DNA of 64,000 bases from Immundisolibacterales bacterium (GTDB taxonomy: Bacteria; Pseudomonadota; Gammaproteobacteria; HK1), in the NCBI GenBank assembly GCA_026712715.1, contig JAPOPW010000033.1:1-64000 (forward strand), written 5' to 3'. A program made the position numbers and the translations under genes. The notes under the pieces were generated by a model that saw nothing but the letters and a program-made list of their open reading frames with translations, made no database searches and was not told the DNA's origin. This document shows positions 34,339 through 43,264 of the stretch, piece by piece; positions within the stretch are counted from its first letter, which is position 1, and each line of letters begins with the position of its first letter.

Positions 34339-35616
34339 TCAGATGCCGGCCGCGTCGTTCAGCTTTGTCTGGAATTCCGCGGCAATGCCCGCAGGATCGG
34401 CGCCCGGATTGGCGACCATCGCGCTGCGGAGCTCCTTCAGGACGTCATAGATCTGGATCACCCGCGTCGGGTGGGTGGGCAGCGAGATGAGGTTGGAAGC
34501 GATCGGCACGATGTCGCCCGCCCAGGGCTTGGCGGCCAGGTACTCCGGATCCTCGGCAACCGCGGCATTGGTCGTCGGCTGATAGCGGATGGCCACCTGC
34601 TTGGCGAATGCCGGCCGGGCCAGGTACTCGATCACCAGCAACGCCGCCTCTTCATCCTCGTTGGCGGAGGTCACGATGAAGGGAAACGCGAACCCGGACT
34701 GGACCTGCGGCTCGGTCTGCCCCGGACGCGTCGGAAGCGCCTCGAACGCCCACTTCCCGTCCCCGTACGGCATCTGTTTGTGCACCTCGACGTAGATGTG
34801 CTCGCCCTCGTTCATCATGCCGGCCCGCTCGCCGATGAAGGCGGCGCGCATCTGACCGGAATCCCACGACGGCGTATCCGCATGGGCACTGCCATCGTTC
34901 AGCAGGGTCTGATAGAAGCTGATCCACTCGATGCCCGCTTCACTGTCGATCTGCGGGACCCCGTCGACGACCTGTCCGCCCATGGAGAGGAACAGCGGCA
35001 GCTCCCACACCGTGCTGTGGCAGCATCCGATCAGGCTGAAGCCGAGCCGATCGCCGTCCAGCGCGGCAATCTTGCGGGCTGCCTCGAGCACCCGGTCGGT
35101 CGTCTTCAGAGGCGGTTCGATGCCCACTTCCGCAAGCCAGTCGGTGCGATAGGTGAGGTAGATCGACTGAGCGAACAGGGCGGCACCGTAGAGGTTGCCC
35201 TTGGAATCGGAAGCGCCCTCCCAGGTCAGCGGCGCGAGCTGCCCGTAGGTCTCCGGGAAGCGGGTCTTGAATTCCTCGATCCCGGCCGTGAAGTCCTTGA
35301 CCACCTTGTTGATGGCGAGCTGTTCGACGTCGCGGGAGTGAATCTGCACGATGTCGGGCGCATTTCCCGACCGCATCGCGAGGATGAGCTGCGCATTCAC
35401 GTCTTCCAGCCGGATCACTTCGAAATCAACCTTGATGTCCGGATACTCGGCATTGAACGTCTCGAATCGGTCGTCGGGGATGAAGTTCTCGCGTCCGAAC
35501 CAGACCTTGATCGAGCGCTCCTGCGCACCGGCCGGCTGGACGGCGAATCCGAACGCCATGGCGCCCGACAACATGGCGCCGGTTAGCGCGAGTCCGAAAA
35601 GCTTCTTGATGCCCAT
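34339..35616 (-). CDS. Periplasmic sugar-type solute-binding protein (family 1)
   Basis: A 425-residue binding protein. The signal peptide covers residues 1-30 (MGIKKLFGLALTGAMLSGAM, then PAGAQ). The mature protein begins ERSIKVWFGRENFIPDD. Later segments such as APDIVQIHSRDVEQL and KQVAIRYQPTTN are usual for CUT1-type binding proteins. The start at 35616 is chosen because the signal peptide begins there and aggagaaaacggaa precedes it; the open frame extends further upstream. It is the first gene of the leftward operon and its ligand is not predictable beyond a sugar or polyol-like compound. Confidence 0.9.
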   Translation of the reverse strand: MGIKKLFGLALTGAMLSGAMAFGFAVQPAGAQERSIKVWFGRENFIPDDRFETFNAEYPDIKVDFEVIRLEDVNAQLILAMRSGNAPDIVQIHSRDVEQLAINKVVKDFTAGIEEFKTRFPETYGQLAPLTWEGASDSKGNLYGAALFAQSIYLTYRTDWLAEVGIEPPLKTTDRVLEAARKIAALDGDRLGFSLIGCCHSTVWELPLFLSMGGQVVDGVPQIDSEAGIEWISFYQTLLNDGSAHADTPSWDSGQMRAAFIGERAGMMNEGEHIYVEVHKQMPYGDGKWAFEALPTRPGQTEPQVQSGFAFPFIVTSANEDEEAALLVIEYLARPAFAKQVAIRYQPTTNAAVAEDPEYLAAKPWAGDIVPIASNLISLPTHPTRVIQIYDVLKELRSAMVANPGADPAGIAAEFQTKLNDAAGI

Positions 35617-36110
35617 TTTCCGTTTTCTCCTGCCTGTCGTCATTGCCGAATGCCGGTTCCGGCATTCCGGAGGACTCCGCGACACGCTGCGGCGCGGTTG
35701 TCGCCCGACCGTGATCGCGGTCTTTCGATTGAACTGCAAGTCACTGGTTTATGGTTAGTTTCTCCTTCATCTAGATCGCCACCGCAGGCCGGCTCAGCCT
35801 CGACATTCTGACCGGACGGATCGAAGGTACCACCGCCATGCTGGCGTCGCAAACGCCGATCGAGCGCGCTTTTCGGTGAATCGGATCACCGGACACGGAC
35901 CCGACAAGAGCCCGCCGGCGCCGTGCCGCGAACCGGTCGGAGCCGGGGTCCCCCTGCTTGGAGCAGCGACCGCATCGGCACCCGACGCTTGCCGGCCGGA
36001 GTCGCGCCACCGTCAGGATGGCAGCGATGGCGATGCGGAAAAATCCTCGTCGCACCGTGCCGTGGCGACGTCTCGGGCCGTGCGCGACACGGAGTGCCGG
36101 AGTCGGAATC
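35617..36110. other. Gene-free region upstream of the sugar-type transporter operon
   Basis: About 490 bases between the binding-protein start and the end of the phosphatase-like gene. No convincing gene is present. The part at 35725-35775 is clearly AT-richer than its surroundings (tggtttatggttagtttctcc) and probably holds the leftward promoter, but I cannot fix -35/-10 boxes with confidence. Confidence 0.4.
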
Positions 36111-36794
36111 TCATCTGCATCTGCCTTCATCTCCAACCGTCCGGAACCAGGTATGGTGCAGACCCCCCGCGGCGGCGGGGCGCTGGACGCGGCCTCGGTT
36201 CGGGCCGTCGCCGAGGGCCGGGCCGTTCGACACGCAAGCGGCCTGGGCCTCGGTCTCGATGGCACCGGGACGGGCAGCCCGGACGCGCCGGATCGCATCG
36301 GCCGGCGACATGCCGAGAGCGGTGAGCAGCTTCGCCGCCAGCATGCCCGTGCGCCCGAGGCCGGCCGCGCAATGGATCAGAACCCTCTCGCCTCGTCCGA
36401 GGGATCCGAGAACCCGGTGCCCCGCGCGCTCCCAGGCACGGACGAAGTCCGGGCCGGGCGTACCCATGTCGGGAATCGGCAGGTGATGCCATTCAACGCC
36501 GCCCGCTTGCAGCGCACGCGCGAGCTCAGGCACCCCGAGGCGGGAGAACTCGTGCAGCTCGAGCAGGGTGAGAACCGCCGACGGACGCCAGGTGGCGATG
36601 GCTGCGACGTCGGCGGCCAGATCGCGCCGCCAGTGGCGGCCGGAGTCGTCCACCTGATTTCGCCCCGGGCAGTGCACCAGGCCGAGCGTGCCGCCGCCCG
36701 GTGCGTGAACCATGGTGATGCGAAGCGGTCCTGCGAGCGCATCCTCCGGCGCGACGGCCGTGCCTTCCCGTGCGGTCGCGATCCGCCCGTTCAT
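36111..36794 (-). CDS. Dual-specificity/CDKN3-like protein phosphatase domain protein
   Basis: A 227-residue cytosolic protein with a cysteine-phosphatase fold. The active-site P-loop is LIHCAAGLGRTGMLAAKLL (Cys-x5-Arg complete). The general-acid loop is LPIPDMGTPGPDF, with Asp in the WPD-like position. The upstream strand SAVLTLLELHEFSRLGV is typical of the CDKN3/KAP and bacterial tyrosine-phosphatase group. It reads in the same direction as, and 152 bases after, the phosphonate/iron-type binding protein gene, so it may belong to that locus. Its C-terminal 40 residues are low in conserved features. Substrate may be a phosphoprotein or a small phosphorylated compound. Confidence 0.8.
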   Translation of the reverse strand: MNGRIATAREGTAVAPEDALAGPLRITMVHAPGGGTLGLVHCPGRNQVDDSGRHWRRDLAADVAAIATWRPSAVLTLLELHEFSRLGVPELARALQAGGVEWHHLPIPDMGTPGPDFVRAWERAGHRVLGSLGRGERVLIHCAAGLGRTGMLAAKLLTALGMSPADAIRRVRAARPGAIETEAQAACVSNGPALGDGPNRGRVQRPAAAGGLHHTWFRTVGDEGRCR

Positions 36795-36879
36795 GCTGCT
36801 GAAGTCGCGCCCGTGACGAGAGGGAGGTGGATTCCGGGGACCGTCCACGCGCTCGACCGCGGGCGGCGGGCAGTCCGGC

Positions 36880-36903
36880 CGGCGGCCGGAACGCCGGCCG
36901 CCG
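36880..36903 (-). terminator. GC-rich hairpin after the phosphonate/iron-type binding protein gene
   Basis: cggcggccgg (36880-36889) pairs with ccggccgccg (36894-36903) across a 4-base loop, 44 bases after the binding-protein stop in the leftward direction. No U-run follows. It may stabilise the 3' end of the binding-protein mRNA or partly terminate before the phosphatase-like gene. Confidence 0.45.
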
Positions 36904-36946
36904 CCGGGGCCGCAGAGCCCGCTCGGACCCTGCCGCCCATTCGCCG

Positions 36947-37981
36947 CTACTTCTTCGGCTCCGACTTCCCTTCGTAGCGCTTGCGCCACTCCTTGATCAG
37001 GCGGTCCCGATTCTTCGCGGCCCACGGGAAGTCGTTGTTGATCATGCGGGTCTGCACCTCCGGGGGGAAGTTCTCCCACTTCTTGGTCATCACCGGCATG
37101 GCGACGACGGAGTAGCGATGGGCGTAGATTTCCATCGCGGGCTCGGTGACCGACCAGTCGATGAAGCGCTTGGCGGCCTCCAGGTCCTTCGCACCCTTCA
37201 TGATGGCCACGGCCTGCATCTCCCAGCCGATGCCCTCTTCCGGAACGATGATGTCGATCGGCGCGCCCTTCGATTTCAGCTTGGCGCCGCGGAACGGCCA
37301 CGAGATGCCCACCACCGTTTCGCCCGACGCCGCCCGCTGGCAGGGCGTGGAACCGGAGTGCGTGTAGGACGTGATGTTCTCGTGCAGCTTGTCCATGTAG
37401 TCCCAGGCCCGGGCTTCGTCCCAGATCTGGATCCAACTGGACACGTCCAGGTATCCGGTACCCGAGGAGGCCGGGTTCGGCATGATGATATGACCCCGGT
37501 ACACCGGATCGGTCAGGTCGGACCACTTTGTCGGCTTGGGCAGATTGTTCTTCTCGGCCTCGATGGTGTTGAAGCAGATGGCGCCGGCCCAGCCGTAGAT
37601 GCCGACCCAATGGTCGGGATCGTTGTTGCCGTCCTGGTAGCGCTCGTCCAGCTTTTCGATCCCCTTCGGCGTATAGGGAACGAACATGCCCATTTCGTCG
37701 AAGGTCAGCATGCTGGTCGCTGCCATCCCGAAGAGCACGTCGGCCCGGGGATTGTCCTTTTCGGCCAGAATCCTGGCCGCCATGATGCCCGTCGAGTCGC
37801 GGACCCAACTGATGTTGATGTCGGGATGAGCCTTCTTCACGGCCTCCGCGATCACCTTGAGGTTGTCACCGTCGGTGGTCGAATAGATGGTCAGATCGGC
37901 GGCCGAGGCAGTTGCCGCGCCGAGCGCGAATCCGGCCGCGATGCCGACGATCACCGCGAAACGCGGCGAGCGCTTGATCAT
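36947..37981 (-). CDS. Periplasmic binding protein, 2-aminoethylphosphonate/Fe(III)-type
   Basis: A 344-residue binding protein with a clear signal peptide (residues 1-27, ending ATASA). The mature start ADLTIYSTTDGDNLKVIAEA and the segment PNPASSGTGYLDVSSWIQIW match the putative 2-aminoethylphosphonate (PhnS-like) group, which is related to Fe(III) and thiamine binding proteins. The Tyr pair of iron binders is not evident. A strong site (ccaggaggatac) precedes the ATG. The ATPase and permease genes are divergent, with 284 bases between. Ligand is likely an aminophosphonate, but not proven. Confidence 0.85.
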   Translation of the reverse strand: MIKRSPRFAVIVGIAAGFALGAATASAADLTIYSTTDGDNLKVIAEAVKKAHPDINISWVRDSTGIMAARILAEKDNPRADVLFGMAATSMLTFDEMGMFVPYTPKGIEKLDERYQDGNNDPDHWVGIYGWAGAICFNTIEAEKNNLPKPTKWSDLTDPVYRGHIIMPNPASSGTGYLDVSSWIQIWDEARAWDYMDKLHENITSYTHSGSTPCQRAASGETVVGISWPFRGAKLKSKGAPIDIIVPEEGIGWEMQAVAIMKGAKDLEAAKRFIDWSVTEPAMEIYAHRYSVVAMPVMTKKWENFPPEVQTRMINNDFPWAAKNRDRLIKEWRKRYEGKSEPKK

Positions 37982-38265
37982 TTCGTATCCTCCTGGTCCA
38001 TCGAGTCAGGGCCCGTTGGTTGGCCCTGCGGGGAGAACCAAGCTTAGATGCGGGGCATCTGAACCACAAGAGACGCACCGACGTTCCCGGCTTCTCGAAG
38101 ACCCGGGAGCCGGCCGGGGCAGGTTCCGGCGACCCGCGGTCCACGGGGGCGTTCTCGCCGCAAGTCCGCCATGACTCATCCGTAAAGATTGGGGCCCCGC
38201 AAGGAGTCTAGAATGGGCTGCGGGCCGGGGCACGCCCCACGCGTATCCCGCGGAGGGCAGCAGTC

Positions 38266-39372
38266 ATGACGGCCGAGGCCAACCCAGCCAATGACGGATT
38301 CCTGCAACTGGAGGGCGTGAGCAAGGACTTCGGCGGATTCCGCGCCCTCACCGACGTCAGCTTCAAGGTCGCCGAAGGCGAGTTCATCTGTTTCCTGGGT
38401 CCTTCCGGCTGCGGCAAGACGACCTTGCTGCGCTGCATCGCCGGCCTGGAGACGCAGACCCGGGGCAGCATTCGCATGGGCGGCGAGGACATTTCCTGGC
38501 TGCCGCCCTCGCGCCGCGACTTCGGAATCGTGTTCCAGTCCTACGCGCTGTTCCCGAACCTGACGGTGTCGGACAACATTGCCTACGGGCTCGTCAACAA
38601 GGGCTTGGCCCGACCCGAAATCGTCGCTCGGGTCACCGAACTGCTCGATCTGATCGGTCTCTCCGAGCACGTCTCCAAGTACCCCAGCCAGCTCTCGGGC
38701 GGCGAACAGCAGCGCGTGGCGCTGGCGCGGGCGCTCGCCACGTCGCCGGGCCTGCTGTTGCTGGACGAACCCTTGTCGGCATTGGACGCCAAGGTACGCG
38801 CGCGTCTGCGGCGGGAGATCCGCGCCATCCAGGACCGCCTGGGGGTGACCACCATCATGGTCACGCACGACCAGGAAGAGGCCCAGACCATGGCCGATCG
38901 GATCTTCGTCATGAACGGGGGCCGGATCGAGCAGTTGGGCACTCCGGACGAGATCTACGATGCACCGGCGACCCCGTTCGTGGCCGACTTCATCGGCGTC
39001 ATGAACTTCTTTCCGGTCACGGTCGTGGACGGGGAGGCGGTCACCCCGGGCAACCTGGCGCTCACCTGCGATGTCGGCGGCCTGAACCCCGGCGCCCGGG
39101 TGAATTGCGCGGTCAGGCCCGAAGACATCCTGCTGGTCGACGACGGTCGAGACGGCGGCGAGAACACCATCGAAGCGACCGTCAGCGACATCGAGTTCCT
39201 CGGGTCCTTCGTCCGCCTCTACCTTGAAGCGCCGGCCCTCGGTGACGGCGAATTGCGCGCGGACGTGCGCAAGGATCTGGCGCGGCGGCACGAGATCGCG
39301 ACCGGTCGCCCCGTCAGGGTGCGCATACCTCCGGCGACGATCCGGCTCTACGGCACCGGGCCGGCCGCATGA
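38266..39372 (+). CDS. ABC ATP-binding protein, 2-aminoethylphosphonate/Fe(III)-type
   Basis: A 368-residue ATPase. Walker A is GPSGCGKTT (45-53). Next are the Q-loop FQSYALFPNLTVSDNI and the signature LSGGEQQRVAL. Walker B is LLLLDEPLSALD and the switch His is in VTHDQEEAQTMAD. A TOBE-type C-terminal domain (about residues 270-368) follows. The sequence belongs to the PhnT/FbpC group. It overlaps the permease gene by 4 bases (ATGA). It starts a rightward operon divergent from its binding-protein gene, sharing one control region (37982-38265). Confidence 0.9.
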   Translation: MTAEANPANDGFLQLEGVSKDFGGFRALTDVSFKVAEGEFICFLGPSGCGKTTLLRCIAGLETQTRGSIRMGGEDISWLPPSRRDFGIVFQSYALFPNLTVSDNIAYGLVNKGLARPEIVARVTELLDLIGLSEHVSKYPSQLSGGEQQRVALARALATSPGLLLLDEPLSALDAKVRARLRREIRAIQDRLGVTTIMVTHDQEEAQTMADRIFVMNGGRIEQLGTPDEIYDAPATPFVADFIGVMNFFPVTVVDGEAVTPGNLALTCDVGGLNPGARVNCAVRPEDILLVDDGRDGGENTIEATVSDIEFLGSFVRLYLEAPALGDGELRADVRKDLARRHEIATGRPVRVRIPPATIRLYGTGPAA

Positions 39373-41069
39373 CGACGGCCGCCACCGCCCTTGACCGGGC
39401 GCAGGGCAAGCTGCGCCTGGATCGGGACGATCTGACGGTTCGCTGGCTCATTGTCGGCTTCGCGCTGTTCTTCGCGATCGCGCTCGTCATCCCGCTCTAC
39501 ATGATGGTCTCGCGCAGCTTCTTCGACCGGAACGGCGAGTTCATCGGGCTCGCCAACTACCGCGAGTACTTCGACACGCCGGCGCTGTTCCTCTCCATTC
39601 AGAACAGCTTCACCGTGGCCGGCATCAGCACCGCGATCGTCATCGTCCTGGCGTTTGCCTACGCCTATGCGCTGAACCGCACCTGCATGCGCTTCAAGGG
39701 CTTCTTCAAGGTCATCGCCATGGTGCCGCTGCTCAGCCCGTCGCTCCTCAAGGCGATTGCGCTGGTCTACTGGTTCGGCAAGCAGGGGATCCTGACGGAC
39801 CTGCTGTTCGGACACTCCATCTACGGGCCCATCGGAATCGTCATGGCCTCGGTGTTCTGGACCTTCCCGCACGCGGTCCTGATCATCGGCACGGCCCTGG
39901 CCCTCTCGGACTCTCGGCTCTACGAGGCCGCCGAAGTCCTGAAGACGAGCCACACCCGCATCTTTCTCACCATAACCCTGCCCGGCGCCCGTTACGGCAT
40001 CATCAGCGCCGTCATCGTGGTGTTCATCCTCGTCCTGACGGACTTCGGCGTGCCCAAGGTGATTGGCGGAAGCTACAACGTCATGGCCACCGACATCTAC
40101 AAGGAGGTCATCGGTCAGCAGAATTTCGAGATGGGGGCGGTGGTATCGGTCATCCTGCTGATCCCGGCGGTCATCGCCTTCGCCATCGACCGCATCGTGA
40201 CCCGCAGGTCGGTGGCCCTGCTGTCCTCCCGCGCGGTGCCCTACGCGCCGAAACCGAACTGGCTGGTCGACAACGCGATGCTGGTCTACTGCATCACGAT
40301 TGCCGTCCTGACCCTGGCCATTCTCGGCATGGCCCAGTACGCGGCCCTGGTGAAGTTCTGGCCCTACAACCTCGAGCTGACCCTGGACCACTACTCGTTC
40401 GAGGTCCAGGGCGCGGGCTGGGAGAACTTCTACAACTCCCTGAAGGTCGCCGCCAGCGTCGCTCTCATCGGCACGTTCGTGATCTTCATCGGCGCCTACG
40501 TGGTGGAGAAGCCCCGCCGTGATCCCGTCGCGCGCCAGGCCATCCAGATGATGGCGCTCCTGCCCATGGCGGTGCCGGGCCTGGTGCTGGGTCTGGCCTA
40601 CCTGATGTTCATCAACCACCCGTCGAATCCGCTCGGCTTCCTCTACGGCACGATCACGATCATCGTGCTCAGCACCATCACGCACTTCTATACCGTGACC
40701 CACCTGACGGCGGCGACCGCGCTCAAGCAGATGGACCGCGAGTTCGAGTCCGTCTCCGCCTCGCTGAAAGTGCCGCTGGCAAGGAGCTTCCGGCGCGTCA
40801 CGATGCCGGTGTGCATGCCTGCGATCTTCGATATCTCGATCTACCTGTTCCTGAATTCCATGACGACCGTTTCCGCGGTGATCTTTCTCTACGGACCGGG
40901 CACCAAGGTCGCCTCCGTCGCCGCCATCCACCTGGACGATTCCGGCGAGACGGCGGCCGCCGCCGCCATGGCCATGCTGATCGTCTATGCGTGCATCGTC
41001 GTGCGGGTCCTGCATGTCATCGTCACCGGGCGGCTCCTGTACCGTCTGCAGGCCTGGCGCCGAAGATAG
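39369..41069 (+). CDS. Two-module ABC permease, 2-aminoethylphosphonate/Fe(III)-type
   Basis: A 566-residue permease containing two complete transmembrane modules in one chain, as in FbpB and the PhnU-like proteins. First module: FALFFAIALVIPLYMMVSRSFF with the coupling loop RLYEAAEVLKTSHTRIFLTITL. Second module: VAASVALIGTFVIFIGAYVVEK with the loop EFESVSASLKVPLARSFRRVTM. About twelve helices are expected. It is co-translated with the upstream ATPase. Leucine codons here favour CTG, unlike the CTC-rich neighbours. Confidence 0.9.
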   Translation: MTTAATALDRAQGKLRLDRDDLTVRWLIVGFALFFAIALVIPLYMMVSRSFFDRNGEFIGLANYREYFDTPALFLSIQNSFTVAGISTAIVIVLAFAYAYALNRTCMRFKGFFKVIAMVPLLSPSLLKAIALVYWFGKQGILTDLLFGHSIYGPIGIVMASVFWTFPHAVLIIGTALALSDSRLYEAAEVLKTSHTRIFLTITLPGARYGIISAVIVVFILVLTDFGVPKVIGGSYNVMATDIYKEVIGQQNFEMGAVVSVILLIPAVIAFAIDRIVTRRSVALLSSRAVPYAPKPNWLVDNAMLVYCITIAVLTLAILGMAQYAALVKFWPYNLELTLDHYSFEVQGAGWENFYNSLKVAASVALIGTFVIFIGAYVVEKPRRDPVARQAIQMMALLPMAVPGLVLGLAYLMFINHPSNPLGFLYGTITIIVLSTITHFYTVTHLTAATALKQMDREFESVSASLKVPLARSFRRVTMPVCMPAIFDISIYLFLNSMTTVSAVIFLYGPGTKVASVAAIHLDDSGETAAAAAMAMLIVYACIVVRVLHVIVTGRLLYRLQAWRRR

Positions 41070-41163
41070 AACGGGCGGCGCGGCGAATGAATCCCGAGCG
41101 TGTGGAACTGCATTGCGAGCGTAGTCGGCAAGAATCAGGAAAATAGATGTTTTGCAGGAAGCC

Positions 41164-43251
41164 ATGACTGATTCCGGGCCAAGATGTCGCGTCGGAGTCG
41201 ACGTCGGCGGCACGTTTACCGACTTCGTGCTCGCCGGCGGCCCGCACGCGGGAGACGGCGGCGCGCGGCTCGTCTACCACAAGCAGGCGAGCACCACCCG
41301 AGAACCGGCGCGCGGCGTCGCCGAGGGGCTCCTCGCGCTGCTCCGCAAGGCGGATGCGGACCCGGGGTCGGTCGAGCTCGTCGTGCACGGGACCACGCTC
41401 GCCCTCAATGCGATCCTGCAGCGAAGGGGCGCACGGGTCGCGCTGGTCATCTCGCAAGGCTTCGGCGACACGATGGTGCTCGGCCGGGGCGGGCTGCCGA
41501 ACTCCTACAACTACAAGCACCCCAAGCAGGTACCGCTCGTCCCCACCCACATGGTCTTCGAGGCGGCGGCAAGGGTCGCCGCGGACGGCCGGGTCCTCGC
41601 GCGTCCGGGGGCGGAGGAAATCGGGGCGCTGGCCGCCGGGATTCGCGCCGTGGATGCCGAGACCGTCGTCGTCGTCGTGGTCAACGCCTACGCCCACCCC
41701 GCCCTCGAGGCCGAGCTGGCCGCGGCCCTCTCCGATCACCTGCCCGGGGTGCCGGTCACCGCCTCCGCACAGCTCTGGCCCGAGATCCGGGAGTTCGAGC
41801 GCACCACGGTCTGCGTGCTGAACGGTTTCGTGCACCCCATGATGGACCGCTACTACGCCGACCTGGCGGCTCGCATCGCGGACACCGGGATCGCGGCGCC
41901 GGTCCACATCGCCACGTCGAACGGCGGCACGGTCAGCATCGCGACGGCGCGCCGGCGTCCGGTCGACACGCTGCTCTCGGGACCCGCCTCGGGCGTCGTC
42001 GCGGCATCCCGGATCTCCGGGATTGCGGCCGAGCCGCGCATCGTCTCCCTCGACATGGGCGGTACGTCGAGCGACCTCGCGGTCACCCGGGACGGCGCGC
42101 CGGAGTACACGACGGAAACGCGCATCGGCCACCTTCCGCTCGTCGTGCCGGTCGTCAACGTGCGCGCCATCGGTGCGGGTGGCGGATCGATCATCTGGAC
42201 TGACGAACAGGGAGTGCTCAAGGTGGGGCCGGAGAGCGCCGGCGCGGAACCCGGGCCGGTGTGCTACGGGCGCGGCGGCACGCGGCCGACCGTCACCGAC
42301 TGCTACGTCGTGAGCGGCCTGATCGATCCCGCCCGCTTCCTCGGGGGCCGCATGCCGCTCGACGGCGACGCGGCGGAGCGGGCTCTGTCCGAAGTCGCGG
42401 AGCGCCTGCGCATCGACGGAGCCGACCGCGCCCTGCGGGCGGCCGATGCCGCGCTCCGGGTCGCGACCGCGCACATGGCGACGGAGATCTCGAAGAACAT
42501 GGCGGAGAAGGGTCTCGACGTGCGGGACTTCGCGCTCGTGCCCTACGGCGGCGCGGGACCGACCCACGCGCTTCGTCTTGCGGATGCGGCCGGCATCGGG
42601 CGCGTGATTGTCCCGCTGGCTCCGGGGACGTTCTGCGCGTTCGGGGCGATCGTGTCTGATCTGCGGCGCGACTTCGTCCGTTCGAAACGGTTGACCCTGG
42701 GATTCGATCCGACCGCGGGGGAAGCGCTCCGGTGCGTCGTGCAGTCCCTCGAGCGGGAAGCCGCCGGTTGGGTCGAGGCCGAGGGCGAGCTCGTGAGGAA
42801 CGCTCGATTCGAAGTTTCGGCGGACATGCAGTATCCACGTACCGCCTTCGAGCTCAACACGACGATTCCGGCGGATGCGTGGCAGCGCGGCGACGCCGGG
42901 GAGATCGCCGAGCTGTTCCACTCTCGGCACGAGCGGCTCTACGGATTCCGCGACCGGGACAGTCCCGTCGACATCACGACGGTGCGGCTGCGCGCGACCG
43001 CGCCCGCGCCGAAGGTCGCGTTTCCGGAGATCGCCGCCGGCGGGGAGCCCGAGCCGATCGGCCGCCGCCGCGTCCACCTCGATGGAGAATGGCTCGACGC
43101 CGTGCTCCACGACCGGCGCGAGCTGCGGGCGGGGAATCGAATCGTCGGCCCCGCCATCGTCGAGCAGGAAGACACGACGGTCTGGCTCTCGCCCGGCTGG
43201 CAGGCGTGCGTCGACCGGGTGGGCTCGATGCACGCGACGAAGATCGGATAG
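41164..43251 (+). CDS. hyuA: Hydantoinase/oxoprolinase A subunit (HyuA), second copy
   Basis: A 695-residue ASKHA-type ATPase subunit. The first signature is CRVGVDVGGTFTDFVLAGG, the second is SLDMGGTSSDLAVTRDG, and then come GAGGGSIIWTD and AGAEPGPVCYGRGG. With HyuB it hydrolyses cyclic amides at the cost of ATP. The likely start is ATG 41164, with gcaggaag just upstream. The partner hyuB begins 13 bases after the stop, so this is a full pair. It lies immediately after the phosphonate-type transporter operon. Confidence 0.93.
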   Translation: MTDSGPRCRVGVDVGGTFTDFVLAGGPHAGDGGARLVYHKQASTTREPARGVAEGLLALLRKADADPGSVELVVHGTTLALNAILQRRGARVALVISQGFGDTMVLGRGGLPNSYNYKHPKQVPLVPTHMVFEAAARVAADGRVLARPGAEEIGALAAGIRAVDAETVVVVVVNAYAHPALEAELAAALSDHLPGVPVTASAQLWPEIREFERTTVCVLNGFVHPMMDRYYADLAARIADTGIAAPVHIATSNGGTVSIATARRRPVDTLLSGPASGVVAASRISGIAAEPRIVSLDMGGTSSDLAVTRDGAPEYTTETRIGHLPLVVPVVNVRAIGAGGGSIIWTDEQGVLKVGPESAGAEPGPVCYGRGGTRPTVTDCYVVSGLIDPARFLGGRMPLDGDAAERALSEVAERLRIDGADRALRAADAALRVATAHMATEISKNMAEKGLDVRDFALVPYGGAGPTHALRLADAAGIGRVIVPLAPGTFCAFGAIVSDLRRDFVRSKRLTLGFDPTAGEALRCVVQSLEREAAGWVEAEGELVRNARFEVSADMQYPRTAFELNTTIPADAWQRGDAGEIAELFHSRHERLYGFRDRDSPVDITTVRLRATAPAPKVAFPEIAAGGEPEPIGRRRVHLDGEWLDAVLHDRRELRAGNRIVGPAIVEQEDTTVWLSPGWQACVDRVGSMHATKIG

Positions 43252-43264
43252 CGAAGGGCGGAAG

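Noticed and set aside
34339-35739. A longer start for the sugar-binding protein, 41 codons upstream
   Set aside because: The extra N-terminus is Arg-rich with no signal peptide, whereas the start at 35616 gives a clean signal peptide and a good ribosome-binding site.
39348-41213. A 621-residue minus-strand frame opposite the two-module permease
   Set aside because: Its His/Asp/Arg-rich translation is the usual complement of hydrophobic coding sequence; the plus-strand permease is certain.
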